Source: JBBKWG01 sp037968835
Lineage (GTDB): Bacteria > Pseudomonadota > Alphaproteobacteria > Rhodobacterales > Rhodobacteraceae
Assembly: GCA_037968835.1 (NCBI GenBank)
Contig: JBBKWG010000226.1
Coordinates: forward strand, 1 to 10,434
Direction: 5' to 3'
Length of the DNA: 10,434 bases
Under the pieces are notes generated by a model. That model had not been told where the DNA came from. It made no database searches and was given only the letters and a program-made list of their open reading frames with translations. How positions within the stretch are numbered: the stretch's first letter is position 1; the number at the start of each line of letters is the position of its first letter. Position numbers and translations under genes: made by a program. This document shows positions 1-6,537 of this stretch, piece by piece.

Positions 1-17
1 TGGGGGCCGCGCCCCCA
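1..17. other. GC-rich hairpin upstream of guaA
   Basis: A perfect 7-bp inverted repeat (TGGGGGC / GCCCCCA) with a 3-base CGC loop lies at the very start of the window, 43 bases before the guaA start. No T-run follows, so it is not a classical intrinsic terminator. It could be the end of an upstream gene's terminator, a leader structure of guaA, or chance in GC-rich DNA. One frame has a TGA at 21-23 that could be the stop of an upstream gene, but too little is visible to say. Confidence 0.3.
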
Positions 18-59
18 TCCTGACTTGCACCGACCCGCGACGCCGCCTAATCAGCGTCC

Positions 60-1622
60 ATGGACAGCGCCTCACACGACCGCCTTCTCATCATCGACTT
101 CGGCAGCCAGGTCACGCAATTGATCGCGCGTCGCCTGCGCGAGCTGAACGTATATTGCGAAATCCACCCCTATCAGAAAGTGACCGACGCGTTTCTGGCC
201 GCTTTCGCACCCAAAGCCGTGATCCTCTCCGGTGGGCCGTGCAGCGTCATCGACGAAGGCTCGCCACGTCCGCCGGAAAGCGTCTTTACACTCGGGGTTC
301 CAATCCTTGGCATCTGCTACGGCCAGCAAGCGATGATGCAAATGCTGGGCGGAAGCGTCCTGCGTGGCGACGGCACCGCAGAATTCGGCCGCGCCTGGGT
401 CACGCCCGGCGACGCGCAGCTTGGCCTTCTCGACGGCTGGTTCGCGGCCGAGCGCGAGCAGGTGTGGATGAGCCACGGCGATCATGTCGCTGAAATCGCA
501 CCGGGTTTCAAGGTCTACGCCACTTCGCCCGGCGCCCCGTTCGCCGTCGCCGCCGATCCTGAACGCCACTTCTACGCCGTGCAGTTCCACCCCGAAGTGC
601 ACCACACCCCGATGGGCGCGCGACTTTACGAAAACTTCGTCAGATTGGCCGGCTTCAAGGGCGACTGGACGATGGGGGCCTACCGCGACGAGGCGATCCG
701 GAAAATCCGCGAACAGGTCGGCGACAAGCGTGTGATCTGCGGATTGTCCGGCGGCGTCGATTCCTCGGTTGCCGCCGTGCTCATACACGAAGCCATCGGC
801 GACCAGTTGACCTGCGTGTTCGTCGATCACGGCCTGCTACGGCTGAACGAGGCCGACGAAGTCGTCACGATGTTTCGCGACAACTACAATATCCCGCTGA
901 TCCACGCCGACGAATCCGAACTGTTTCTGGGGCAACTCGACGGCGTCAGTGACCCCGAAACCAAGCGCAAGATCATCGGCAAGCTGTTCATCGACGTTTT
1001 TCAGCGCTACGCGGGCGAAATCGACGGGGCGGATTTCCTGGCCCAGGGCACACTTTATCCAGATGTCATCGAATCGGTGTCGTTTTCGGGCGGTCCGTCG
1101 GTCACGATCAAATCTCACCACAATGTCGGCGGCTTGCCCGAGAAGATGGGCCTGAAGCTGGTCGAACCGCTGCGCGAGTTGTTCAAGGACGAGGTCCGCG
1201 CGCTTGGTCGCGAGCTTGGCCTGCCGCCAAGTTTCATCGGTCGTCACCCATTCCCCGGGCCCGGCCTTGCCATCCGCTGCCCCGGCGAAATCACCCGCGA
1301 GAAGCTTGAGATCCTGCGCAAGGCCGACGCTGTCTACATCGACCAGATCCGCCGCCACGGGCTTTACGACGACATCTGGCAGGCCTTTGTCGCCATCCTG
1401 CCGGTGCGCACCGTCGGCGTGATGGGCGACGGGCGCACCTATGATTTCGCCTGCGCGCTGCGTGCGGTCACGTCGGTCGATGGCATGACGGCGGATTATT
1501 TTCCGTTCAGCCACGACTTCCTGGGCGAGACCGCAACCCGGATCATCAACGAGGTGAAGGGCATCAACCGCGTCACCTACGACATCACCTCCAAGCCGCC
1601 CGGCACCATCGAGTGGGAGTGA
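60..1622 (+). CDS. guaA: GMP synthase (glutamine-hydrolysing)
   Basis: GuaA makes GMP from XMP, ATP and glutamine, the last step of guanine nucleotide synthesis, in the cytosol. The 520-aa protein has the normal family length and both modules. The N-terminal class I glutamine amidotransferase (about residues 8-200) has nucleophile Cys86 in GICYGQQ and the partners His177 and Glu179 in FHPEV. The ATP pyrophosphatase domain has its PP-loop SGGVDSS at 230-236. The C-terminal XMP-binding and dimerisation region contains HPFPGPGLAIR and ends in the family-typical DITSKPPGTIEWE. The ATG at 60 is the first start that keeps the whole amidotransferase domain; the next in-frame Met is residue 92. No Shine-Dalgarno sequence is visible before it. 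Nothing is missing or broken. The following gene starts 188 bases later, so guaA probably ends its own transcript. The identification is secure. Confidence 0.98.
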   Translation: MDSASHDRLLIIDFGSQVTQLIARRLRELNVYCEIHPYQKVTDAFLAAFAPKAVILSGGPCSVIDEGSPRPPESVFTLGVPILGICYGQQAMMQMLGGSVLRGDGTAEFGRAWVTPGDAQLGLLDGWFAAEREQVWMSHGDHVAEIAPGFKVYATSPGAPFAVAADPERHFYAVQFHPEVHHTPMGARLYENFVRLAGFKGDWTMGAYRDEAIRKIREQVGDKRVICGLSGGVDSSVAAVLIHEAIGDQLTCVFVDHGLLRLNEADEVVTMFRDNYNIPLIHADESELFLGQLDGVSDPETKRKIIGKLFIDVFQRYAGEIDGADFLAQGTLYPDVIESVSFSGGPSVTIKSHHNVGGLPEKMGLKLVEPLRELFKDEVRALGRELGLPPSFIGRHPFPGPGLAIRCPGEITREKLEILRKADAVYIDQIRRHGLYDDIWQAFVAILPVRTVGVMGDGRTYDFACALRAVTSVDGMTADYFPFSHDFLGETATRIINEVKGINRVTYDITSKPPGTIEWE

Positions 1623-1644
1623 TAATCGGGTCTGCGATCGCCTG

Positions 1645-1667
1645 ATTGGTTCCGAATTCGCACCAAT
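1645..1667. other. Inverted repeat downstream of guaA
   Basis: ATTGGT (1645-1650) and ACCAAT (1662-1667) form a perfect 6-bp stem around an 11-base spacer that itself contains the palindrome CGAATTCG (1653-1660). Another palindrome, GCGATCGC, lies just before at 1634-1641. No T-run follows closely; the nearest, TTTTTT, is at about 1705-1710. It could be a weak 3' structure for guaA mRNA or an operator for the next gene. The sequence alone does not decide. Confidence 0.3.
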
Positions 1668-1798
1668 GCGAGGGAGATTGCCTTTCTGCCACGATTTTCC
1701 TTGGTTTTTTGCGCAGATCAGCCAAAGAGTTTGGCGATTGATATAAATGGGTTAATGTTCGCGTGAGAGCAGAAACTCTTGATTGAGTTAAGAAATAC

Positions 1799-1802
1799 AG
1801 GA
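1799..1802 (+). promoter_or_regulatory. Ribosome binding site of the YdcF-like gene
   Basis: AGGA lies 8 bases before the ATG at 1811 in an otherwise AT-rich leader, a normal spacing. It supports the chosen start. The gap before it (1711-1798) is much richer in A and T than the genes and probably holds the promoter. A TATAAA-like hexamer occurs at 1742-1747 but has no good -35 partner at the usual distance. Confidence 0.5.
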
Positions 1803-1810
1803 TCACACCC

Positions 1811-2452
1811 ATGAAACTCGTCCGCTGGATTGTCGCCATTGCCATTCTGTCGATTTGGGCCGCGCTGATCGGAACCGCGCTTTATGTCGCAATGTATTCG
1901 CCCTCCGATGAGCCTCCGACCGGCGATGCGATCGTCGTAGTTGCGGGCGATTCCGGCAAGAACGGCGGGCTTTCGACCATGACCGAGACGCGCCTGAACG
2001 CCGCCCTCGCGCTTTATGAAGAAGGCGCGGCACCGACGCTGGTGTTCAGCGGCGGAACCTTGTCGTCGTCCAATCCGCCCGTCGCCGAAGCGATGCGCGA
2101 CGCAGCAATCGCCGCCGGAGTGCCCGCGGACGCCATCGTGGTCGAAACGCAATCGCACTCGACATTGCAGAACGCGCTTTACCTCGGCGACATCGAAAGC
2201 CTCGACAAATCCGGGGCTGTGATCCTTGTCACCCATCGCTATCATCTGCCGCGCGCCAATGCCTCGCTGCGCTGGGCCGGGTTCGGCGACATCACCAACT
2301 ACGCTGCCGACCTCGATGGCGGCTTCCAGATCACGCCTGAACTTCTTTGGGAAAGCCTGAAATGGCCGATGAACGTCGTGCGTGCCGCCGCCGCAAGTGC
2401 GGCCATGGCCGGGGATGTTCCGCGCGAGAATTTCGTTAAGTATCTTGAATGA
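1811..2452 (+). CDS. YdcF/DUF218 family membrane-anchored protein
   Basis: This 213-aa protein belongs to the DUF218 (YdcF/SanA/ElyC-like) family, whose members are linked to envelope functions but mostly lack a known reaction. One N-terminal hydrophobic segment (about residues 5-28) should anchor it in the inner membrane with the domain in the periplasm. The domain shows the family pattern in order: a DAIVVVAGD strand, a TxTRLNAALALYEEG helix, VFSGG, an AEAMRDAAIAAGVP stretch, a VETQSHSTLQNA segment and ILVTHRYHLPRA. These are the conserved acidic, Ser/Thr, Asn and His/Arg positions of the putative active site. Its stop overlaps the start of the downstream transporter (ATGA), so the two are probably translated together. 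The family call is firm. The substrate is unknown, and a role in cell-envelope polysaccharide metabolism is only inferred from relatives. Confidence 0.88.
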   Translation: MKLVRWIVAIAILSIWAALIGTALYVAMYSPSDEPPTGDAIVVVAGDSGKNGGLSTMTETRLNAALALYEEGAAPTLVFSGGTLSSSNPPVAEAMRDAAIAAGVPADAIVVETQSHSTLQNALYLGDIESLDKSGAVILVTHRYHLPRANASLRWAGFGDITNYAADLDGGFQITPELLWESLKWPMNVVRAAAASAAMAGDVPRENFVKYLE

Positions 2453-3327
2453 GTGAAGCCTCGCGGCCGCTTCTGGCCGCGGTCTGGATGCTGGGAGCGA
2501 TCGTTTCGTTCTCGTCCATGGCTGTGGCCGGTCGCGCGGTCAGTCACGAATTAGATACCTTCGAAATGATGATGTACCGCTCGTTCATCGGGCTGGCGGT
2601 TGTCCTGATAATCGGCTTTTCCTCCGGCAAGATCGCCGAAGTGCGCCGCGACCGGCTTGGATTGCATCTCATCCGCAATCTCAGCCACTTCACCGGCCAG
2701 AACCTGTGGTTCTATGCCCTTACACTGATCCCGCTGGCGCAACTCTTCGCGCTGGAATTCACCTCGCCGATCTGGGTTGTCCTGCTGGCCGTCGTGCTGT
2801 TGGGAGAGCGCCTGACACGCGCCCGCATTCTGGCAGTTGCAATCGGTTTTGCCGGCGCGCTGATCGTCGCGCGTCCGGGCTCGGGCGGCGATGCATTCGG
2901 GCTGGCGCTGGCCGCCATTGCCGCCGTTGCCTTTGCGGGCTCGATCGTGACCACGAAGATGCTGACGCGCAGCGAAACGATCCTTGGCATCCTGTTCTGG
3001 CTGACCCTCATGCAGGCGGGCATGGGCATCATCACGACAAGCTGGGACGGCGACGTCGCGTGGCCCTCGGCGAATGCCTGGCCGTGGGTGGCGCTGATCG
3101 GGTGCGCCGGACTTTTGGCGCACACCTGCCTGACCAACGCACTGGCGCTCGCGCCCGCCACGGTCGTCACGCCGATGGACTTCCTGCGCCTGCCGGTCAT
3201 CGCGATTGTCGGCATGGCGCTTTACGGCGAGGCGCTCGACGCCTGGGTGTTCGTCGGAGCGGCGCTGATATTCGCGGGCAATTACCTCAACATCTGGGCA
3301 GAATCGCGCCGACGCACGAAAACGTGA
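2449..3327 (+). CDS. EamA-family (DMT superfamily) transporter
   Basis: This 292-aa integral inner-membrane protein has the two-repeat EamA layout of about ten hydrophobic helices. Each repeat ends with the usual glutamate-containing segment: SPIWVVLLAVVLLGERLT in the first half and MDFLRLPVIAIVGMALYGEALD in the second. Such carriers move small metabolites such as amino acids, nucleosides or S-adenosylmethionine, often outward. The substrate cannot be read from sequence. The ATG at 2449 overlaps the YdcF-like stop by four bases, which points to translational coupling and one operon. Positively charged residues follow the last helix (AESRRRTKT). A 10-bp inverted repeat begins in its last codons and may end the transcript. 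Confidence 0.92.
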   Translation: MSEASRPLLAAVWMLGAIVSFSSMAVAGRAVSHELDTFEMMMYRSFIGLAVVLIIGFSSGKIAEVRRDRLGLHLIRNLSHFTGQNLWFYALTLIPLAQLFALEFTSPIWVVLLAVVLLGERLTRARILAVAIGFAGALIVARPGSGGDAFGLALAAIAAVAFAGSIVTTKMLTRSETILGILFWLTLMQAGMGIITTSWDGDVAWPSANAWPWVALIGCAGLLAHTCLTNALALAPATVVTPMDFLRLPVIAIVGMALYGEALDAWVFVGAALIFAGNYLNIWAESRRRTKT

Positions 3328-3362
3328 ATTTCTCGTAACGCTACGGCAAAGCCGTTTTCGTG
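3315..3362. repeat. 10-bp perfect inverted repeat across the transporter stop codon
   Basis: CACGAAAACG (3315-3324) is exactly repeated in inverse as CGTTTTCGTG (3353-3362). The 28 bases between them hold a nested small hairpin, CGTA-ACGC-TACG (3334-3345). The left arm is made of the final sense codons of the EamA gene, and its TGA (3325-3327) lies just inside the loop. There is no T-run after the right arm, so this is not a standard intrinsic terminator. A Rho-independent-like 3' structure that stabilises the mRNA, or an operator for the fadL-like gene, are both possible. Confidence 0.5.
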
Positions 3363-3434
3363 ACGCGGCGTTATCGTTTGAGCGCAGCGCATCCGGGGCC
3401 ATACACCTCGCGATGAAAATTACATTACTCTGGT

Positions 3435-3440
3435 GAGGAG
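3435..3440 (+). promoter_or_regulatory. Ribosome binding site of the FadL-like gene
   Basis: GAGGAG is the strongest Shine-Dalgarno match in the window. It stands 11 bases before the ATG at 3452, slightly longer than the usual spacing. The preceding 35 bases are AT-rich and contain TACATT (3421-3426), a possible -10 element, but no convincing -35 partner was found. A strong site fits an abundant outer-membrane protein. Confidence 0.6.
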
Positions 3441-3451
3441 ACCTGGGCGAT

Positions 3452-4552
3452 ATGAAGAGAGTTATTGCATTCGCAGGTGCGTTGGGAACAGTCGCGTCAG
3501 CAGCTTCAGGTGGTGCTATCGAGCGGTCCACGCAATCTGTAAACCCTTTGTTCGAGCAAGGTCGGTACATCGAGTTCAGTTTTAGCGGCGCCAGTCCTGA
3601 TGTCTCGGGCGATGGTTCCGCTGCGATTGGCGGCGGTACGTCAGGCGACATGGCTCCTTCGTATTTTCAATTCGGGGCGGCGTACAAAGCTGATCTGAAC
3701 GACACTTGGTCCTATGCGATCATTTTCGACCAGCCCTATGGGGCCGACGTCGATTATCCGGCTGGAACGGGTTATTTCGCGCAAGGCTCGGTCGCCGAGT
3801 TCAAATCGCATGCCCTTACGGGAATCCTGCAATACAATCTGCCGTCGAACGTAAGCCTGTATGGTGGCGTGCGCCTTCAGTCGATCGAAGCGACAGCAAA
3901 CATCCCTTTCATTCCCGGCGGCTATGACGTCGTCGGTGAGGGCGACTACGGAGTTGGTTATCTCGTGGGTGCCGCGTATGAACGTCCGGACATCGCGTTG
4001 CGGGTCTCGCTGACCTACAATTCGGCTATCGAACACGATCTCAACACGACCGAGAATTCGACAGCACTTGGAACGAACGTGTCGGGCACCGATGTGGAAA
4101 CCCCGCAGTCGGTCAATCTTGAATTTCAGTCAGGTGTTGCCACCGATACTCTGGTGTTTGGTTCTGTCCGCTGGGTCGACTGGTCGGAGTTTGTCATTGC
4201 ACCGGAAAACTATGGAGACATCACTGGCGGGCCGCTCGTCAGTTACGCCGGCGACTATACGACCTATACTCTCGGGGTCGGTCGCCGTCTGAACGACACC
4301 TGGTCGGTTGCTGCCACCGTCTCGTACGAGGACTCGATTGACGCCTTCACGACGAACCTCGGGCCCACCGATGGCGCAACCAGCTATGGCGTCGCCGCAA
4401 CCTATACGCGCGATAATATGAAGATTACGGGCGGCATTCGCTATGTTGATGTCGGCGACGCTGACACACAAGCAGGTCCTGTCGCCCCGGCAGGTCTGTT
4501 CCGCGACAACAGCGCCTGGGGTGTCGGTGTCAAGGTCGGCTACACTTTCTGA
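3452..4552 (+). CDS. FadL/OmpP1/TodX-family outer-membrane transport protein
   Basis: This is a 366-aa outer-membrane beta-barrel, probably a passive channel for hydrophobic compounds such as long-chain fatty acids. A Sec signal peptide is clear: MKRV, then a short Ala/Gly-rich hydrophobic stretch, with likely cleavage near ASA (residues 15-17). The mature N-terminus, AIERSTQSVNPLFEQGRYIEF, resembles Rhodobacterales FadL-type proteins as I recall them. The rest alternates polar and aromatic strands, and the chain ends in GVKVGYTF; a C-terminal Phe is the usual barrel-assembly signal. It is shorter than E. coli FadL (about 446 aa), which is normal for the alphaproteobacterial branch. The codons end in A or T more often than in the flanking genes (for example AGA, GTT, ATT and GGT near the start). 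It has its own strong ribosome site and terminator, so it is probably transcribed alone. Fatty acids as substrate are inferred from family. Confidence 0.85.
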   Translation: MKRVIAFAGALGTVASAASGGAIERSTQSVNPLFEQGRYIEFSFSGASPDVSGDGSAAIGGGTSGDMAPSYFQFGAAYKADLNDTWSYAIIFDQPYGADVDYPAGTGYFAQGSVAEFKSHALTGILQYNLPSNVSLYGGVRLQSIEATANIPFIPGGYDVVGEGDYGVGYLVGAAYERPDIALRVSLTYNSAIEHDLNTTENSTALGTNVSGTDVETPQSVNLEFQSGVATDTLVFGSVRWVDWSEFVIAPENYGDITGGPLVSYAGDYTTYTLGVGRRLNDTWSVAATVSYEDSIDAFTTNLGPTDGATSYGVAATYTRDNMKITGGIRYVDVGDADTQAGPVAPAGLFRDNSAWGVGVKVGYTF

Positions 4553-4573
4553 TCTGACCATAAGCGAGCGGTC

Positions 4574-4608
4574 AAAGGCCCCGTGGTTTCCACGGGGCTT
4601 TTTTCTTT
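4574..4608 (+). terminator. Intrinsic terminator of the FadL-like gene
   Basis: A 9-bp perfect stem, GCCCCGTGG (4578-4586) and CCACGGGGC (4590-4598), closes a TTT loop and is followed directly by six T residues (4599-4604), then CTTT. AAA precedes the stem. It lies 21 bases after the stop at 4552. This is the clearest rho-independent terminator in the window and isolates the porin gene from the next transporter. Confidence 0.95.
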
Positions 4609-4659
4609 GCCGCAACTTCCGGGTCGCAGAGCCCCCGCTGTCGGCATATCCCCAGCCCC

Positions 4660-5574
4660 ATGACAAACCGCAGCATCACCCTGTCCACCTGGAGCGAACT
4701 GGCGCTTCTCGCCCTGATCTGGGGCGGCTCGTTCCTGGCGATCCGAATAGCACTCGACGAAATCCCGGTGTTTTCCAGCGTCGCGCACCGCGTGCTCTGG
4801 GCCTCGCTGGCGCTTTGGCTGGTGGTGCTGGCTACCCGAACGCGCGTGCCCCGCGATCCGCGCGTCTGGGCCGCGTTTCTGGTCATGGGAATGTTGAACA
4901 ACGTCATTCCCTTCAGCCTGATGGCCTGGGGGCAGTTGCACATCGAAACCGGATTGACCGCAATCCTGAACGCCGCGACAGCGATCTGGGGCGTTCTTGT
5001 CGCCGCCCTTGTTTTTGCAGACGAGCGCCTGACCACGCGCCGTCTGATCGGCGTCACGATCGGGTTTCTCGGCGTCGCGACGGCAATCGGCCTAGGCACC
5101 CTCACCACCTTCGACATTCGCTCGATGGCCCAATTGGCAGTTGTCGCAGGCACAGTCAGCTATGCGCTGGCCGGTAGCTGGGCGCGAGCCAGTCTGCGGG
5201 GGCAGTCACCGGTCGTCGCGGCCGCAGGAATGTTGACTGCTTCGACCCTGATCATGGTTCCGCTCGCCTATCTGGTCGACGGGCCGCTTCCCTTCGACAT
5301 GGCACCGCGCACGTGGGCCGCCATCGGATATTACGCGCTGACTTCGACCGCGCTCGCCTATCTTCTGTATTACCTCATTCTGGCGAAGGCCGGGGCCGGC
5401 AACCTTTTGCTGGTGACGCTTCTGGTTGCGCCCGTCGCCATCGTCCTCGGGGCGTTGGTGCGCGGCGAATCCCTTAGCGCCAACGCCTACGTCGGGTTCG
5501 CCTTTCTCGCGCTCGGCCTTCTGATCCTCGACGGGCGGCTTCGCCACTTGCGCCGAAAATCACCCGCAGCCTGA
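4660..5574 (+). CDS. EamA-family (DMT superfamily) transporter, second copy
   Basis: This 304-aa protein has about ten membrane helices in two EamA repeats. It opens with the signature LALIWGGSFLAIRIAL; the first repeat ends in ILNAATAIWGVLVAALVFADERLT and the second in LVTLLVAPVAIVLGALVRGESL. Its C-terminus is basic (RLRHLRRKS), fitting a cytoplasmic tail. It is a putative inner-membrane metabolite carrier of unknown substrate. It is not a recent duplicate of the EamA protein at 2449-3327, because the two share architecture but little residue identity. The ATG at 4660 is the first good start after the terminator, yet no Shine-Dalgarno sequence precedes it. A CATATC hexamer at 4645-4650 would, if a -10 element, give a nearly leaderless mRNA, but that is speculative. 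The stop is 57 bases before the preferred start of the ATPase gene. Confidence 0.92.
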   Translation: MTNRSITLSTWSELALLALIWGGSFLAIRIALDEIPVFSSVAHRVLWASLALWLVVLATRTRVPRDPRVWAAFLVMGMLNNVIPFSLMAWGQLHIETGLTAILNAATAIWGVLVAALVFADERLTTRRLIGVTIGFLGVATAIGLGTLTTFDIRSMAQLAVVAGTVSYALAGSWARASLRGQSPVVAAAGMLTASTLIMVPLAYLVDGPLPFDMAPRTWAAIGYYALTSTALAYLLYYLILAKAGAGNLLLVTLLVAPVAIVLGALVRGESLSANAYVGFAFLALGLLILDGRLRHLRRKSPAA

Positions 5575-5621
5575 TTGACCAGAGCGCCCGACCCGGCCTA
5601 CGCAGTTCGCACCGGTGGGAC

Positions 5622-5626
5622 GAGGG
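5622..5626 (+). promoter_or_regulatory. Ribosome binding site that favours the ATG at 5632
   Basis: GAGGG lies 5 bases before the ATG at 5632. It supports that codon as the ATPase start over the in-frame TTG at 5575, which directly abuts the previous stop codon and has no such site. Confidence 0.45.
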
Positions 5627-5631
5627 TTCGG

Positions 5632-6495
5632 ATGTTGTATCAAAGTGCGCAAGACTGGCGGAACGCAGACGCCAAGCGTATCATGCTGTTTGGCATGTCA
5701 GGATTGGGCAAGACCCATATTTCGAACCTGTTGCGCGAGGATGGTAACTGGTTCCACTACTCCGTCGATTACCGCATCGGCACGCGCTACATGGGCGAAC
5801 ACATCGCCGACAACGCCAAGGCCGAAGCGATGAAAGTGCCGTTTCTGGCCGATCTTCTGCGGTCGGATTCGATCTACATCGCCTCCAACATCACCTTCGA
5901 CAACCTCGCGCCGCTGTCGAGCTATCTCGGCAAACCCGGCGATCCCGCCAAGGGCGGGCTGTTGTGGCAGGACTATCTCCGTCGGCAGGACCAGCACCGC
6001 GCCGCCGAAATCGCCGCCATGCTCGACACCCCGCACTTTATCGAGCGCGCCAAGCGGCTTTACGGCTACGACAATTTCGTCTGCGACACCTCCGGTTCGA
6101 TCTGCGAGGTCGTCGAACCGAACGATTCCGACGACCCAGTGCTGAGTGCGCTGGCCAACTCGGTCCTGATGATCTGGATCGAAGGGTCCGACGCCCACAC
6201 CGCCGAATTGATCCGACGCTTCGACCGCAACCCCAAGCCGATGTGCTATCAAGCGGAGTTCCTTGACTCCGCCTGGGCTGAATACCGGGGCGAAAAGAAC
6301 CTGGCCGAGGACGAGATCGACCCGAACGCCTTTATCCGCTGGACCTATGCCCGCGCGCTTGCGCATCGCCAGCCCCGCTATCGCGCCATGGCCGAAAACT
6401 GGGGCGTCACCGTCGCCGCCGACGACATTGCGGCGGTCAGAAGCGAAGGCGACGTGATCGACCTCATTGCCCGCACCCTTGAGACCCGCGCCTGA
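5632..6495 (+). CDS. P-loop ATPase/kinase-like protein of unknown function
   Basis: This is a cytosolic protein of about 287 aa with a clear Walker A motif, GMSGLGKT (residues 21-28). It is followed by DYRIGTRYMG (46-55), and later comes FVCDTSGSICE with Asp152 between Cys151 and Cys158. The FVCD segment could serve as a Walker B strand. A conserved-looking C-terminal block reads RWTYARALAHRQPRYRAMAENWG. The overall order resembles small-molecule P-loop kinases more than AAA+ machines. I recall near relatives in Rhodobacteraceae annotated only as ATPase, and I know of no assigned reaction. The frame is open back to a TTG at 5575, but the 19 extra residues look noncoding (MTRAPDPAYAVRTGGTRVR), and GAGGG precedes the ATG at 5632, so I use that start. 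A later Met at residue 18, just before Walker A, is less likely. The gene ends 42 bases before metA. A link to methionine synthesis is possible but rests only on position. Confidence 0.8.
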   Translation: MLYQSAQDWRNADAKRIMLFGMSGLGKTHISNLLREDGNWFHYSVDYRIGTRYMGEHIADNAKAEAMKVPFLADLLRSDSIYIASNITFDNLAPLSSYLGKPGDPAKGGLLWQDYLRRQDQHRAAEIAAMLDTPHFIERAKRLYGYDNFVCDTSGSICEVVEPNDSDDPVLSALANSVLMIWIEGSDAHTAELIRRFDRNPKPMCYQAEFLDSAWAEYRGEKNLAEDEIDPNAFIRWTYARALAHRQPRYRAMAENWGVTVAADDIAAVRSEGDVIDLIARTLETRA

Positions 6496-6537
6496 TCCAA
6501 CTATCTGCAAACGCTCACCCGAAGCCGAAAGCCGCAC

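Noticed and set aside
1..17. Intrinsic terminator of an upstream gene
   Set aside because: The stem is good, but there is no T-run after it and the upstream gene is not in the window.
1691..1710. Terminator ending in the TTTTTT run after guaA
   Set aside because: The bases before the T-run pair only weakly (CCA with TGG), so there is no stable stem next to it.
2551..3651. Long open frame of 366 codons on the minus strand opposite the first EamA gene and the fadL-like 5' end
   Set aside because: It is rich in Arg, Gln, Asp and Ala with no hydrophobic pattern or domain, as expected from the complement of GC-rich coding DNA, and it crosses an intergenic region.
2449..5574. The two EamA transporters as a recent tandem duplication flanking the porin gene
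   Set aside because: They share fold and motif placement but their sequences differ almost throughout, so they are distant paralogues.
5575..5631. TTG start for the ATPase directly abutting the EamA stop codon
   Set aside because: The 19 added residues lack conserved character, and the ATG at 5632 has GAGGG at a usable distance.
6496..6537. Possible SAM-II riboswitch before metA, as known in some alphaproteobacteria
   Set aside because: The gap is only 42 bases and shows no pseudoknot-like pairing or recognisable SAM-II conserved blocks.
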